The notes beneath the pieces are model-generated. The model did no database searches. It had not been told where the DNA came from and saw nothing but the letters and a program-made list of their open reading frames with translations. This document shows, in pieces, positions 7,722 to 16,498 of a DNA stretch of 46,072 nt. Both the position numbers and the translations under genes were made by a program. How positions within the stretch are numbered: the stretch's first letter is position 1; the number at the start of each line of letters is the position of its first letter. Source of the DNA: an uncultured Erysipelotrichaceae bacterium (GTDB lineage Bacteria; Bacillota_I; Bacilli_A; RFN20; CAG-826); NCBI GenBank assembly GCA_902773005.1, contig CACYCS010000041.1:1-46072 (forward strand). Direction: 5' to 3'.

Positions 7722-9338
7722 ATGAATCTGTTACCTATTCAGCAGATTGCTGAAAAAGCCGGCATCGACGATAAGTACGTCGAGCCCTATGGAAAATACA
7801 AAGCCAAAATCGATCTTTCCCTCGTAGAAGAGTTGAAGGATCAGCCCGAAGGCAAACTTGTTTTGGTCACTGCGATCACGCCGACGAAAGCGGGAGAAGG
7901 GAAAACGACTACTAGCGTCGCCCTTGCCGATGGTTTCGCCAAAATCAATCAAAAGGCCATGCTTTGCCTTCGCGAACCCTCCCTTGGTCCGGTCTTCGGA
8001 TTGAAGGGTGGCGCGACTGGAGGCGGCAAGGTCACTGTTGAGCCGCAGGAGGACATCAACTTGCATTTCACGGGGGATATGCATGCGTTAACCTCCTCAA
8101 TTAATCTCATCGCCGCAGTGCTCGACAATTCGATCTATCAGGGCAATCCCCTCGGTATCGATCCTGAGAAAGTCGCCTGGAAGCGTTCGCTTGATATGAA
8201 TGATCGCGCGCTCAGGCATATCACAATCAGCGAAGGCGATCCAAAGGCCACCCCACGCAAAGACGAATTCCAAATCACCGTCGCTTCAGAACTTATGGCG
8301 ATTCTTTGCCTTGCCCGCTCGCCTGAGGATTTCTTGGAGAGGTTAGGCAAAATCATAGTCGCCTACACTTTCGACGATAAGCCCGTTACCGTGAAAGACC
8401 TTCAGGTCACCCACGCGGTAATGCGCCTTATGAGGGATGCCTTCAAGCCTAACCTCGTTCAGACTGCCGAGAATAACCCTGCCTTCATCCATGGCGGCCC
8501 ATTTGCAAACATCGCCCATGGCTGCTCTTCTATCATTGCCACAAAACTTGCTTTGAAGCTTGCGCCGATCGTTGTGACCGAGGCAGGCTTCGGCGCTGAC
8601 CTAGGCGCCGAGAAATTCTTGGACATCAAGTGCCAAGAGGCTGGTGTTAAACCCGCCGCTGTGGTCGTTGTCGCCACGATCCGCGCCTTGAAGCTTCATG
8701 GCGGCATCGCGTATGAAGATCTCAAGAAAGAGAATGTCGATGCCTTGAAGAATGGCATTTGCAATCTCGAGGCGCATATCGAAAACGTCAAGAAGTATGG
8801 CTTGCCCTATGTTGTGGCCATCAACCATTTTGCCGATGACTCTGAGGCAGAGGTCGCTTGGCTCCGCAAGTGGTGCGAGGAGAACCATCATCGTGTCGCC
8901 TTCTTGGATGGCTTCGAGAAAGGCGGCGAGGGTGCCATTGAACTCGCGAAAGAGGTCCTCAATGTCTTGAATACCGAGACCTCCAACTATCATCCTCTCG
9001 TTACCAAAGAAATGCCGTTAAAAGAAAAAATATCCAAGATTTGCAAAGAAATCTACGGAGCGGATGGCGTGGAATACACCGAGGATGCCGAAGCTCAGCT
9101 TCGTCGTTACGAAGAACTTGGATTTGGCCACGCCTATATCTGCATGGCGAAAACGCCAGCCTCCTTATCTGATGATCCGACTGTCGTTGGACGTCCGAAA
9201 GGCTTCAAGATCAAGGTGCGCGAAGTCCGTCTTTCCGCAGGCGCGAATTTCGTTGTTCCTCTCACCGGGTCCATCCTTACGATGCCTGGGCTTCCTAAGG
9301 TTCCAGCCGCGGTCAAGATGGAGGCCATGCCGTGGTAG
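7722..9338 (+). CDS. fhs: Formate--tetrahydrofolate ligase
   Basis: This 538-aa enzyme activates formate with ATP to 10-formyl-tetrahydrofolate, feeding purine synthesis and formyl-Met-tRNA. The N-terminal ITPTKAGEGKTTT P-loop region lies near residue 55. The EPSLGPVFGLKGGATGGG and NIAHGCSSI segments of the family follow, and the length is a little under the usual 555 aa. Start chosen at 7722 because GGAGG lies 7 bases upstream. The open frame extends to 7665, but that part encodes no family sequence and contains the predicted promoter. The stop overlaps the next gene by a few bases. Confidence 0.96.
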   Translation: MNLLPIQQIAEKAGIDDKYVEPYGKYKAKIDLSLVEELKDQPEGKLVLVTAITPTKAGEGKTTTSVALADGFAKINQKAMLCLREPSLGPVFGLKGGATGGGKVTVEPQEDINLHFTGDMHALTSSINLIAAVLDNSIYQGNPLGIDPEKVAWKRSLDMNDRALRHITISEGDPKATPRKDEFQITVASELMAILCLARSPEDFLERLGKIIVAYTFDDKPVTVKDLQVTHAVMRLMRDAFKPNLVQTAENNPAFIHGGPFANIAHGCSSIIATKLALKLAPIVVTEAGFGADLGAEKFLDIKCQEAGVKPAAVVVVATIRALKLHGGIAYEDLKKENVDALKNGICNLEAHIENVKKYGLPYVVAINHFADDSEAEVAWLRKWCEENHHRVAFLDGFEKGGEGAIELAKEVLNVLNTETSNYHPLVTKEMPLKEKISKICKEIYGADGVEYTEDAEAQLRRYEELGFGHAYICMAKTPASLSDDPTVVGRPKGFKIKVREVRLSAGANFVVPLTGSILTMPGLPKVPAAVKMEAMPW

Positions 9339-9553
9339 TGATCGACTACGCCTTATATGACGAAGTCGAGATGAAGCGCCCACACCCTTGCTCATCTAGA
9401 AGCAAACGGTTCCAAATCGTTCGCGTGGGCGCGGACATCAAGATTCTTTGTTTGGGTTGTGGGAACGTCATGATGATAGACCGCGATAAATTTAATTCGC
9501 GAATCAAAAAGGTGATTTCTCACCATCCCGCGCCACTTAATCAGGACCGTTAA
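9332..9553 (+). CDS. DUF951 family small zinc-ribbon-like protein
   Basis: A 73-aa protein (71 aa if the GTG at 9338 is used) that matches DUF951. It shows the family pattern of an N-terminal YDEVEMKRPHPC, the GADIK segment and CLGCG near the middle, followed by a basic C-terminus. The paired cysteines suggest metal or nucleic-acid binding, but no function is established that I can cite. It overlaps the fhs stop, so it depends on that operon for translation. The start codon is not ATG. Confidence 0.85.
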   Translation: MVVIDYALYDEVEMKRPHPCSSRSKRFQIVRVGADIKILCLGCGNVMMIDRDKFNSRIKKVISHHPAPLNQDR

Positions 9554-9582
9554 AAAATTTTTTGAAAATTTTAGTGTCGGAT

Positions 9583-9616
9583 TTGCCTTCTCACCAGCAA
9601 TTAGTAAGTGAGGAGG
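9583..9616 (+). promoter_or_regulatory. ABC-operon leader motif shared with recA, with ribosome site
   Basis: TTGC (9583-9586) and CAGCAATTAGTAAGTG (9595-9610) are followed directly by AGGAGG (9611-9616). The same arrangement precedes recA. The AGGAGG lies 8 bases before GTG 9625, which decides that start. Confidence 0.5.
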
Positions 9617-9624
9617 CTTTTCTT

Positions 9625-11682
9625 GTGGCTTATTTATTACGATGCGAAAAGCTTACGAAGGACTATGGGGCGATGGGGTCCTTTGTGCGAGCGGTGAACT
9701 GCGCTAACATCGCCTTCCCCAATAAAGGGCTTGTTGCGATATCTGGCAAAAGCGGGTGCGGAAAAAGCACTTTGCTTTCCCTACTGGCTTCCCTGGAAAA
9801 GCCATCGAAAGGAAGGGTGCTATATCAAGGGCAAGACATTTCGTCGCTGCCCCCGGAGAAGCTAGCCAAATATAGAGGCCAATGCACTGGGATGATCTTT
9901 CAGCACTACAACCTGTTCGAGGAAGATACGGCGATCGAGAATGTTGAGCTTCCATTGCTGATCAATGGTTACGGGAAGAAAGAAGCGCGAAAAATCGCTT
10001 CAAAGACGCTGAACGACTTCATGATGCAAGGCTTTGCGAATAGGACAGTCTCGACGCTTTCTGGCGGCGAAAAGCAAAGGATAGCGATTTGCAGAGCGAT
10101 GGCGATGTCGCCGAAGATTCTATTTGCCGATGAGCCGACCGGCGCGCTTGATGAGCATAATTCGAAAATCGTGATGGATGCGCTGAAGCGACTATCGAAA
10201 TCCGTTTTGGTGATTCTTGTCTCACATAATGCCCAATTGATTGATGAATATGCGGATTTGATCATCCATATGGAGCACGGAAAAGTGCTTGACCGCCCAG
10301 AAGTTGATCAAGGAAAGGGGCAATCGAAAAAGATGCGAGGACATTCGCGTTCCTATGCATCCCATTTCGTGAAGAAGAATCTGAAATCAAACCGAGGCAA
10401 CGGAATGCTTTGCGCTTTCGCTAGCTGCGTGGGGTTCCTGTCGCTTTGCCTGAGCCTAGGCTATTTCTCGGGCAGCAAAGCGGTGGTGGAAGATCTTCCG
10501 ATGCGGAATCTTGATTCAAGCGTAGCGAGCATATTCGTTGAGGAAAAGATTGAGACGGATAGCAGAATTGCTTTGGTGCAGCAAGCGCGCCCCGACATCC
10601 ATGCTGCGGCTGCGTTTATGGGATCTGACTTCGTCGTGGATTACGACTTGTCCTATTTCTTTCCAAAAGCATATGGTTTCTCGTTAGACGGAGAACCGCA
10701 TGATGCCGTATCGCTTTCTCCGATTTACGATATTTCCCCTGACTATGGTTTTGATTCCCTTCTAGTGAAAGGGAGCGGGTACCGATCCGAAGAACTCGAC
10801 GTATGCCTGATCAATGAATTGCTTTATCAAAAACTTGGCGCGGATTGCGTTGGCAAATCCCTTTCCATGGAATTCACGAACGACATTTCGTCCTTGGGCC
10901 TAGCCGATGAAGTGAAGATATCGGCAAGAATGGAGATTGTCGGAGTGGTGCGCGAGTTCAGCTTCCTCAATGAACCGAAGATCTATTATTCCTACCTTTC
11001 AGCAAAGAATGTTTTGGCGAGGTACGAGTTAGATAACCTCACTAGAGAATTCGCGACGGAGATGACTGCACTCGACGTGATTAGGATGGCTTCCGGCAAT
11101 TCGACAGTCTCTGGATTTGCCTTGAATGTGTTCGCAAAGCGATTTGATCGCTCGAAGGAACTTATCAATCGAATTAAGCAAAACGATGGAGACATGTATT
11201 CGTTTTCATCCCGTTCATACTCCGCCGTATCCTCGTTTGAGTCATTGACATCGGCTTTTGAAACGTGCCTCTTCCTTTTCGTTGGCGTATCAGGTGCGAT
11301 GCTTATCATCATGCTTTCGATGAGTGCGTACGCTGCCTTTGCCAAACGAAAGAAAGATGCATCGATCCTTTATTGCCTTGGCGGGCGGCAGAGCGACTTA
11401 ATGACGATTTTCTCATTGGAGTCTACTCTCCATTCCACCGCCGGATGCCTCATCGGCCTTATCCTTTCGCCACTTGCCGCGATTGGAATCGATTTCTTGA
11501 TGAGATCCTCTTTCGATGTGTCGGGAATTGTGAGAATCCCGTTTTTGACTTTCCTAGGGGTTCCGTTCCTTTTGCCAATTGGCTGCATCCTGATAGCTGC
11601 GCTTGTGTCGCTTCTATCTACGGCGCTTGTTCTTGCGGTTGCCGGCAGGTTTTCGATAGTGGAGGAACTACGCGATGAGTAA
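9625..11682 (+). CDS. ABC transporter, fused ATPase and FtsX-like permease (first of a pair)
   Basis: This 685-aa protein has an N-terminal ABC ATPase (residues 1-225; GKSGCGKST at 41-49, signature LSGGEKQR, Walker B with DEPTGALD). A membrane anchor follows near residues 255-278, then an extracytoplasmic domain of about 250 residues. Three C-terminal membrane helices and the FtsX-type core close it. This is the MacB/LolCDE superfamily plan, which exports or mechanically extracts substrates such as peptides or lipoproteins. The GTG start is chosen for AGGAGG at 9611. It overlaps the next ABC gene by 8 bases, so the two probably form a heterodimer. The substrate is unknown. Confidence 0.85.
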   Translation: MAYLLRCEKLTKDYGAMGSFVRAVNCANIAFPNKGLVAISGKSGCGKSTLLSLLASLEKPSKGRVLYQGQDISSLPPEKLAKYRGQCTGMIFQHYNLFEEDTAIENVELPLLINGYGKKEARKIASKTLNDFMMQGFANRTVSTLSGGEKQRIAICRAMAMSPKILFADEPTGALDEHNSKIVMDALKRLSKSVLVILVSHNAQLIDEYADLIIHMEHGKVLDRPEVDQGKGQSKKMRGHSRSYASHFVKKNLKSNRGNGMLCAFASCVGFLSLCLSLGYFSGSKAVVEDLPMRNLDSSVASIFVEEKIETDSRIALVQQARPDIHAAAAFMGSDFVVDYDLSYFFPKAYGFSLDGEPHDAVSLSPIYDISPDYGFDSLLVKGSGYRSEELDVCLINELLYQKLGADCVGKSLSMEFTNDISSLGLADEVKISARMEIVGVVREFSFLNEPKIYYSYLSAKNVLARYELDNLTREFATEMTALDVIRMASGNSTVSGFALNVFAKRFDRSKELINRIKQNDGDMYSFSSRSYSAVSSFESLTSAFETCLFLFVGVSGAMLIIMLSMSAYAAFAKRKKDASILYCLGGRQSDLMTIFSLESTLHSTAGCLIGLILSPLAAIGIDFLMRSSFDVSGIVRIPFLTFLGVPFLLPIGCILIAALVSLLSTALVLAVAGRFSIVEELRDE

Positions 11683-14452
11683 GGTGAGTGTTAGAGACGT
11701 GACGAAGCGATATGGTTCCGATTACGCGTTGAAGAACTTTTCATTTGATTTTCCTGACCTTGGCATCGTTGCGATATTAGGGCGAAGCGGCTCGGGCAAA
11801 TCGACACTTCTAAACATTATTTCCGGTATGGATAAGAAGTTCGATGGCAATGTCCTGGTTTTGAATAAGCCAATCAAGACAATGGACGAAGCTGAGGCAA
11901 CGGAATTTCGAATGAGAAACATCGGCTATGTCTTTCAATCGTTCAACTTGATCGAACTAGAGACGGCCTTCGATAACGTCTATTTTCCAATCGATGCCCT
12001 CTATGGGGATGAACCCACGAATAAGAAAGCTAGGGCGAATGATTTGTTGAAATTCGTGGGGATGGCAAGCAAAGCAAACCAACTTGTGAATACTTTGTCA
12101 GGCGGCGAGAAGCAGCGCATCGCTTTTGCTAGGGCGCTTGCCGCTGATCCGCAGATCCTGCTATGCGATGAGCCGACGGCTAGTCTAGATAAGACGAATG
12201 CCGAAAAGGTATTCGACGTAATTTCCGAGATCTCCAAGAAGAGGCTCGTCATCGTCGTGACTCACGATGAAGAACTTGCGTATTCTTTCGCAGACAAAGT
12301 GATTCGAATTTCCGGTGGCGAACTGCAAAACATTGAGGACGTGCATCGAGATTCGAGCAAGAATCTGCTGCTGCCGACCATGCGAATGAAGCACGCGAAG
12401 GAAATCCCTTCACTCTCTTCTTCCTTTATCTGGCGCCACTCAAAGCACCTCATCAAAAACCGAAGGATCCGCTCGTTGATCTCTCGCGCCTCGATCTCTG
12501 CTGGACTCGTTGGCCTTGGCTTATCAATCTATGTGGCGACATCGATTTCCGATGAGATAGGACATGCGTTTGAGGCGATTGTCCCGGAAAACCAGGTTGT
12601 GGTTGAGAAGAGAATGAAGCCCGACCAACTGGTGACGAACATCTATTCCGCTACAAGAGCGCAGATTGAATACCTATGCGAAAAATATCCTGACGAGATC
12701 ACCGATTGGGGCACAAGCGTGATGCTGGATTACGAGTCAGTGTTCAAAGACGATGACTCATTCGCCCTAATTTCGGGTGGCAAAACGATTACCCTTGCTG
12801 GATTTTACTCTAGGCTTATCAACGATTTTCTGTGGCTTGATGATTCGCAAGACCTTCAAGTTTATCCGAGTTGCCCTGCGACCATGGATAATGACGATGT
12901 AGTGCTAGGCCTCCCTTATTCGAACATGGCGAGTCTTTGCTATTCCTTAGGGATACTTCGCACCTACGATGACCTTGGGAAGCACATTTCGAAGCATGGA
13001 CTCCAAATGCTTTTATTCCTCGCGAATGAGGACATTGGCTTCTATAACGAGGACCTCTTTTCGATACGAGGGGTTGTGGCGAGCCCGGTTCCGTGCCTTT
13101 ACCATTTGAACCATCGCTGGAACCACGAGTATTTCATTAGCCACCTGAACTTCAGGAGTTCCTTGACGGAAGAAACACCCAACATCCAAACGGTCCTTGA
13201 GATTCCTTATCTCCGCTTTGATGGGGACATGTCATCGCTACTTGAAAAGACGAGGTCCGATTCTCATCTGGAAACCCTAATCTTCGAGAAAGCTTCCGAA
13301 GAGTATCTCCCTTCTGTTTGCGGGCTGATCTCGCCCTGTGATTTGCCGCGCTATTACGCCTTCTCCTGCGATCGAAATGGCCTTGGCGGAAAGTTAATGG
13401 ATTCCCTTGCGAATCACCCTTTGAACAAAGGGTCGATGATTTGTTCGCAAACAGGGTTCTTCGCCACAACCGATTCGTTTTTGCAGGGTTTTGCAATGAA
13501 ATTCTATATTTCGAATGACCGTGAATCCCTGTTTGAGGTCAAAGAAAGCGCGGCCTCGGTGGCGAAGGAATTGGCCTCCCGCCCGATTGATCTCCCTAGC
13601 TCAGTTGTGGATGGCTGCTTCGCCTCTGGGGCGGGAGCGTTCCGCGTATCGGCAAACCTCACGGATCTAGTAGCAGGTCGCGCACCGCAAGGAGTGGATG
13701 AGGTAGTGCTTTCGAGCTCGCTTTACGAAAGGTTTGGCGGGCCGCAGTCTATCTTTGTGTCGGCACAGGTGAATGAGGAGAGCGTTGGGAATCGCGTTAC
13801 CAGGGAATTCAAAGATGCCGAACTCAAAGTGGTGGGGGTGGTGAAATCGAATCGAGATGGCATTTACGTTGACCAAGGCTGGACCATTGATTTCTTTACC
13901 GATAGGCTTGGCGTATCTCCGTTTCGCTTGGAACCATCTGGCATGGTGCTTTGTTTCAATGGCAAGAAGGATGTGGCCGCCTATATGGACGAGATGGCAA
14001 AAATGCATCCGGACCTCATTTTCTATTCGCCTAGCGATGATGCGAGCGATTCCGTCTCCGAGACTTCGGGATATATCGGGACGGTTTTGTCAGTGTTCTC
14101 GGCGATTGCACTAGCGATGTCGTCGCTTCTATTCTCCATCGTCATGGTCATAACGATTGGGGAGAACGACAAAGAGGCCAAACTCTTGCATGCCCTAGGC
14201 GTTTCTAGCGACGACGTCGCAAGAATCTATAGGGCAGTGGCTTTCCATTATGCGCTTCAAAGTTTTTTGGCAGCAGGCGTGGCATTGCTTCTTTGCGAAT
14301 TGGTGGCCAAGAAATTCATCGCGGATGCCTTCGGCGTAGCGTATTCCCTCCAAATATCGTGGACTCCATTCGCTTCCGTTGCCGGTTTTGTCATAGTTTT
14401 TCTCGTTGTTATGTCAATCTATATCCGCAAAAAGTCAAAGAGGAGTTTTTGA
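11675..14452 (+). CDS. ABC transporter, fused ATPase and FtsX-like permease (second of a pair)
   Basis: This 925-aa partner of the preceding protein starts with an ABC ATPase (GRSGSGKST at 36-44, LSGGEKQR, DEPTASLD). A membrane segment follows near residues 270-290. An unusually large extracytoplasmic region of about 500 residues comes next, then three membrane helices and a basic tail (RKKSKRSF). Only the first gene's external domain is near the usual size; this one is about twice that. Translation is coupled to the first gene by overlap. A two-subunit MacB-type exporter or cell-wall-related mechanotransmitter is inferred. No regulator or two-component system is adjacent. Confidence 0.85.
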   Translation: MSKVSVRDVTKRYGSDYALKNFSFDFPDLGIVAILGRSGSGKSTLLNIISGMDKKFDGNVLVLNKPIKTMDEAEATEFRMRNIGYVFQSFNLIELETAFDNVYFPIDALYGDEPTNKKARANDLLKFVGMASKANQLVNTLSGGEKQRIAFARALAADPQILLCDEPTASLDKTNAEKVFDVISEISKKRLVIVVTHDEELAYSFADKVIRISGGELQNIEDVHRDSSKNLLLPTMRMKHAKEIPSLSSSFIWRHSKHLIKNRRIRSLISRASISAGLVGLGLSIYVATSISDEIGHAFEAIVPENQVVVEKRMKPDQLVTNIYSATRAQIEYLCEKYPDEITDWGTSVMLDYESVFKDDDSFALISGGKTITLAGFYSRLINDFLWLDDSQDLQVYPSCPATMDNDDVVLGLPYSNMASLCYSLGILRTYDDLGKHISKHGLQMLLFLANEDIGFYNEDLFSIRGVVASPVPCLYHLNHRWNHEYFISHLNFRSSLTEETPNIQTVLEIPYLRFDGDMSSLLEKTRSDSHLETLIFEKASEEYLPSVCGLISPCDLPRYYAFSCDRNGLGGKLMDSLANHPLNKGSMICSQTGFFATTDSFLQGFAMKFYISNDRESLFEVKESAASVAKELASRPIDLPSSVVDGCFASGAGAFRVSANLTDLVAGRAPQGVDEVVLSSSLYERFGGPQSIFVSAQVNEESVGNRVTREFKDAELKVVGVVKSNRDGIYVDQGWTIDFFTDRLGVSPFRLEPSGMVLCFNGKKDVAAYMDEMAKMHPDLIFYSPSDDASDSVSETSGYIGTVLSVFSAIALAMSSLLFSIVMVITIGENDKEAKLLHALGVSSDDVARIYRAVAFHYALQSFLAAGVALLLCELVAKKFIADAFGVAYSLQISWTPFASVAGFVIVFLVVMSIYIRKKSKRSF

Positions 14453-14511
14453 ACTCCAACCGTAGGGGTGTTATCTTTAGATACCGCTAGAAAGAATCGT
14501 GGAAATTTATC

Positions 14512-14540
14512 TTTAGCAATGGCAAAAAAGGTAGTATTAT
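14512..14540 (+). promoter_or_regulatory. Predicted promoter of the cold shock gene
   Basis: TTTAGC (14512-14517), a 17-base spacer and TATTAT (14535-14540). The start would be near 14547, leaving a 50-base leader with TTAGGAG before the ATG. TTATCTTTAG occurs at 14471-14480 and again at 14507-14516, partly overlapping the -35. Confidence 0.5.
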
Positions 14541-14596
14541 TTTCTTCAGTTCAAAAATCATAGGCATGGTTTTGGGCTAGGAAGGTTAGGAGTCTC

Positions 14597-14797
14597 ATGA
14601 AGGGAACAGTCAAAATGTTCAACAAGGAGAAGGGTTACGGTTTCATCCACGCCGAAGACAACCGCGATTACTTCTTCCACTACTCTGCTCTCGTGATGGA
14701 TGACTACAAGACCGCCGAAAAAGGCGAGGCTGTGGAATTCGATTGCGATGAGTCTGAGCGTGGCCCGCGCGCTGCGAACGTCAGGAAAATCGGTTAA
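14597..14797 (+). CDS. Cold shock domain protein (CspA family)
   Basis: A 66-aa single cold-shock domain, the size of CspA/CspB, which binds single-stranded RNA and melts secondary structure. RNP1 is KGYGFI (residues 12-17). RNP2 is DYFFHY (24-29), where most family members have DVFVHF. It has its own predicted promoter and terminator, so it is monocistronic. TTAGGAG lies 6-8 bases before the ATG. Confidence 0.95.
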   Translation: MKGTVKMFNKEKGYGFIHAEDNRDYFFHYSALVMDDYKTAEKGEAVEFDCDESERGPRAANVRKIG

Positions 14798-14819
14798 TCT
14801 TTAAGCCCTAAGCCCCGCC

Positions 14820-14837
14820 GCCTCGGTGAGGCTTTTT
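14820..14837 (+). terminator. Rho-independent terminator of the cold shock gene
   Basis: GCCTC (14820-14824), loop GGT, GAGGC (14828-14832), then TTTTTCTTTTT. The stem can be extended by pairing of the flanking A and T bases. Confidence 0.8.
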
Positions 14838-14847
14838 CTTTTTGTGT

Positions 14848-14861
14848 GGCGCGCACGCGCC
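14848..14861. repeat. GC palindrome upstream of ychF
   Basis: GGCGCG-CA-CGCGCC is a perfect 6-bp inverted repeat. It lies just upstream of TAAAAT (14870-14875), a possible ychF -10 with no recognisable -35. It could be an operator. Confidence 0.35.
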
Positions 14862-14904
14862 TTCAAGCGTAAAATGCACATGCCCGAGGAGGGATACTAG
14901 CCTT

Positions 14905-16017
14905 ATGTCACTAAAAGCCGGAATCGTCGGTTTGCCTAACGTCGGCAAATCCACGCTGTTCAATGCCATCACCAATTCGCACGTCGAAGCCGCGAATTAC
15001 CCTTTTGCCACCATCAAGCCGAATACCGGAGTCGTCATCGTCCCCGATGAGCGCCTTGATTTCTTGGCCGATCTATTCAAGCCGGAGCGCAAGATCAATG
15101 CGACCTTCGAATTCTATGATATCGCAGGCCTTGTTAGAGGCGCGTCCAAAGGCGAAGGACTTGGCAACCAATTCCTCGCCGCGATCCGCGAATGCGACGC
15201 GATCTGCGAGGTGGTGCGCTGCTTCGAGAATTCGGAAGTCATCCACGTCGATAACGTCGTCGACCCGGCCCGCGACATCGAAACCATCGATCTTGAGCTT
15301 TCGATGGCGGACCTCGAATCCGTCAATAATCGCATCGCGAAGCAAGAGACCAAATCCCGCGTCGTGAAAGACAAAGTCGCATTGTATGAGATGGCGATCC
15401 TTCGTCCCCTGAAGGAAACGCTAGACGCCGGCAAGCCCGCAAGGCTATGCAAAGAACTCACCGAAGAGCAGGTCGAATATGCCAAGAAGAACTTCTTCCT
15501 ATTGACCCTCAAGCCGATCATCTATGTGGCCAATGTCGCGGATTCCGATTACATGGACCTCGATTCCTGCGTCCATTACCAAACCGTCAAGCGCATCGCC
15601 GAGGAGCAGGGGGCTCAATGCATTCCCGTTTCCTGCGAGATCGAATATCAGATTTCCCAGATGGATAATCCCGCCGACAGGAAAGAGTTCCTCGATAGCA
15701 TCGGCGCATCGGAATCTGGACTCGATAAGCTCGTCAAGGCAAGCTACCGCCTATTGAATCTATCGACCTTCTTCACGGTCGGAAAAGACGAATGCCGCGC
15801 CTGGACATATAGCAATGGCATGACCGCGCCCGAATGCGCAGGCATCATCCATACCGACTTTCAGAAGGGCTTCATCAAAGCGGAAGTCTATTCCTACGAC
15901 GACATCCATAATTACGGTTCTGAGCTTGCGGTCAAGGAAGCTGGCAAACTCAGGATGGAAGGAAAGGAGTATCGGATGAAAGACGGCGATTGCGTCTTCT
16001 TCCGATTCAACGTATGA
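14905..16017 (+). CDS. ychF: Redox-regulated ATPase/GTPase YchF
   Basis: This 370-aa Obg-family P-loop protein binds ATP and ribosomes (E. coli YchF). GLPNVGKS is at residues 9-16 and the Walker B DIAGLVRGASKGEGLGNQFL segment follows, with a coiled-coil insertion and a C-terminal TGS domain ending VFFRFNV. ATG 14905 is preceded by AGGAGGG at 14887-14893. The frame is open back to 14842, but that region overlaps a terminator T-run and a palindrome. The stop overlaps ispF (ATGA). Confidence 0.96.
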   Translation: MSLKAGIVGLPNVGKSTLFNAITNSHVEAANYPFATIKPNTGVVIVPDERLDFLADLFKPERKINATFEFYDIAGLVRGASKGEGLGNQFLAAIRECDAICEVVRCFENSEVIHVDNVVDPARDIETIDLELSMADLESVNNRIAKQETKSRVVKDKVALYEMAILRPLKETLDAGKPARLCKELTEEQVEYAKKNFFLLTLKPIIYVANVADSDYMDLDSCVHYQTVKRIAEEQGAQCIPVSCEIEYQISQMDNPADRKEFLDSIGASESGLDKLVKASYRLLNLSTFFTVGKDECRAWTYSNGMTAPECAGIIHTDFQKGFIKAEVYSYDDIHNYGSELAVKEAGKLRMEGKEYRMKDGDCVFFRFNV

Positions 16018-16496
16018 GCAAGATGCGAATCGGCCTAGGCGAAGACATCCATCTCCTCGTCCCCGGCAGAAAGCTGATCCTTGGCGGAGTCCATATCCCA
16101 TATGAGCTAGGCTTACTTGGCCATAGCGATGCGGATGTGGTGTATCACGCCGTAAGCGACGCAATGCTAGGCGCGCTCGCTCTTGGGGACATCGGGCACT
16201 TCTTCCCGACCGATGACCCGCGCTATGACGACGCGGATTCCGCTTTGATCCTTGGCGAAGTCTACGCCAAGATCAAAGAAAAAGGTTACCGCGTCGAGAA
16301 CCTCGACATCACGATTGCCTGCGAGAAGCCCCATCTCGCAAAGCATCTGCCCGCGATGAGGCAAAACATCGCGAAGATCTTAGAGATTACCGTCGATGAC
16401 GTTGGCATCCAAGCGATGACCAACGAAGGATGCGACGCAGTGGGGCAAGGCAAAGCGATCCGCGCCAATGCGGTCTGCTTGCTAGAAAGGAACTAA
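16014..16496 (+). CDS. ispF: 2-C-methyl-D-erythritol 2,4-cyclodiphosphate synthase
   Basis: This 160-aa enzyme forms the cyclodiphosphate of the MEP isoprenoid pathway, which ultimately supplies dimethylallyl diphosphate for MiaA. Metal ligands D11, H13 and H45 are present, with GHSDADVVYHAVSDA and the conserved FPPxD-like FFPTDD. The TNEGCDAVGQGKAI segment is at the C-terminus. Start taken at 16014, which overlaps the ychF TGA (ATGA); the internal ATG at 16023 is an alternative. It implies the organism uses the MEP rather than the mevalonate route. Confidence 0.95.
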   Translation: MSKMRIGLGEDIHLLVPGRKLILGGVHIPYELGLLGHSDADVVYHAVSDAMLGALALGDIGHFFPTDDPRYDDADSALILGEVYAKIKEKGYRVENLDITIACEKPHLAKHLPAMRQNIAKILEITVDDVGIQAMTNEGCDAVGQGKAIRANAVCLLERN

Positions 16497-16498
16497 CC

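Noticed and set aside
12336..12355. AGGACGTGCATCGAGATTCG inside the second ABC gene, similar to the recurring element
   Set aside because: Differs within the 12-base core and lies in coding sequence; not counted as a copy.
14471..14516. Direct repeat TTATCTTTAG upstream of the cold shock gene as a cold-box
   Set aside because: Only ten bases, AT-rich, and one copy overlaps the -35; chance is likely.
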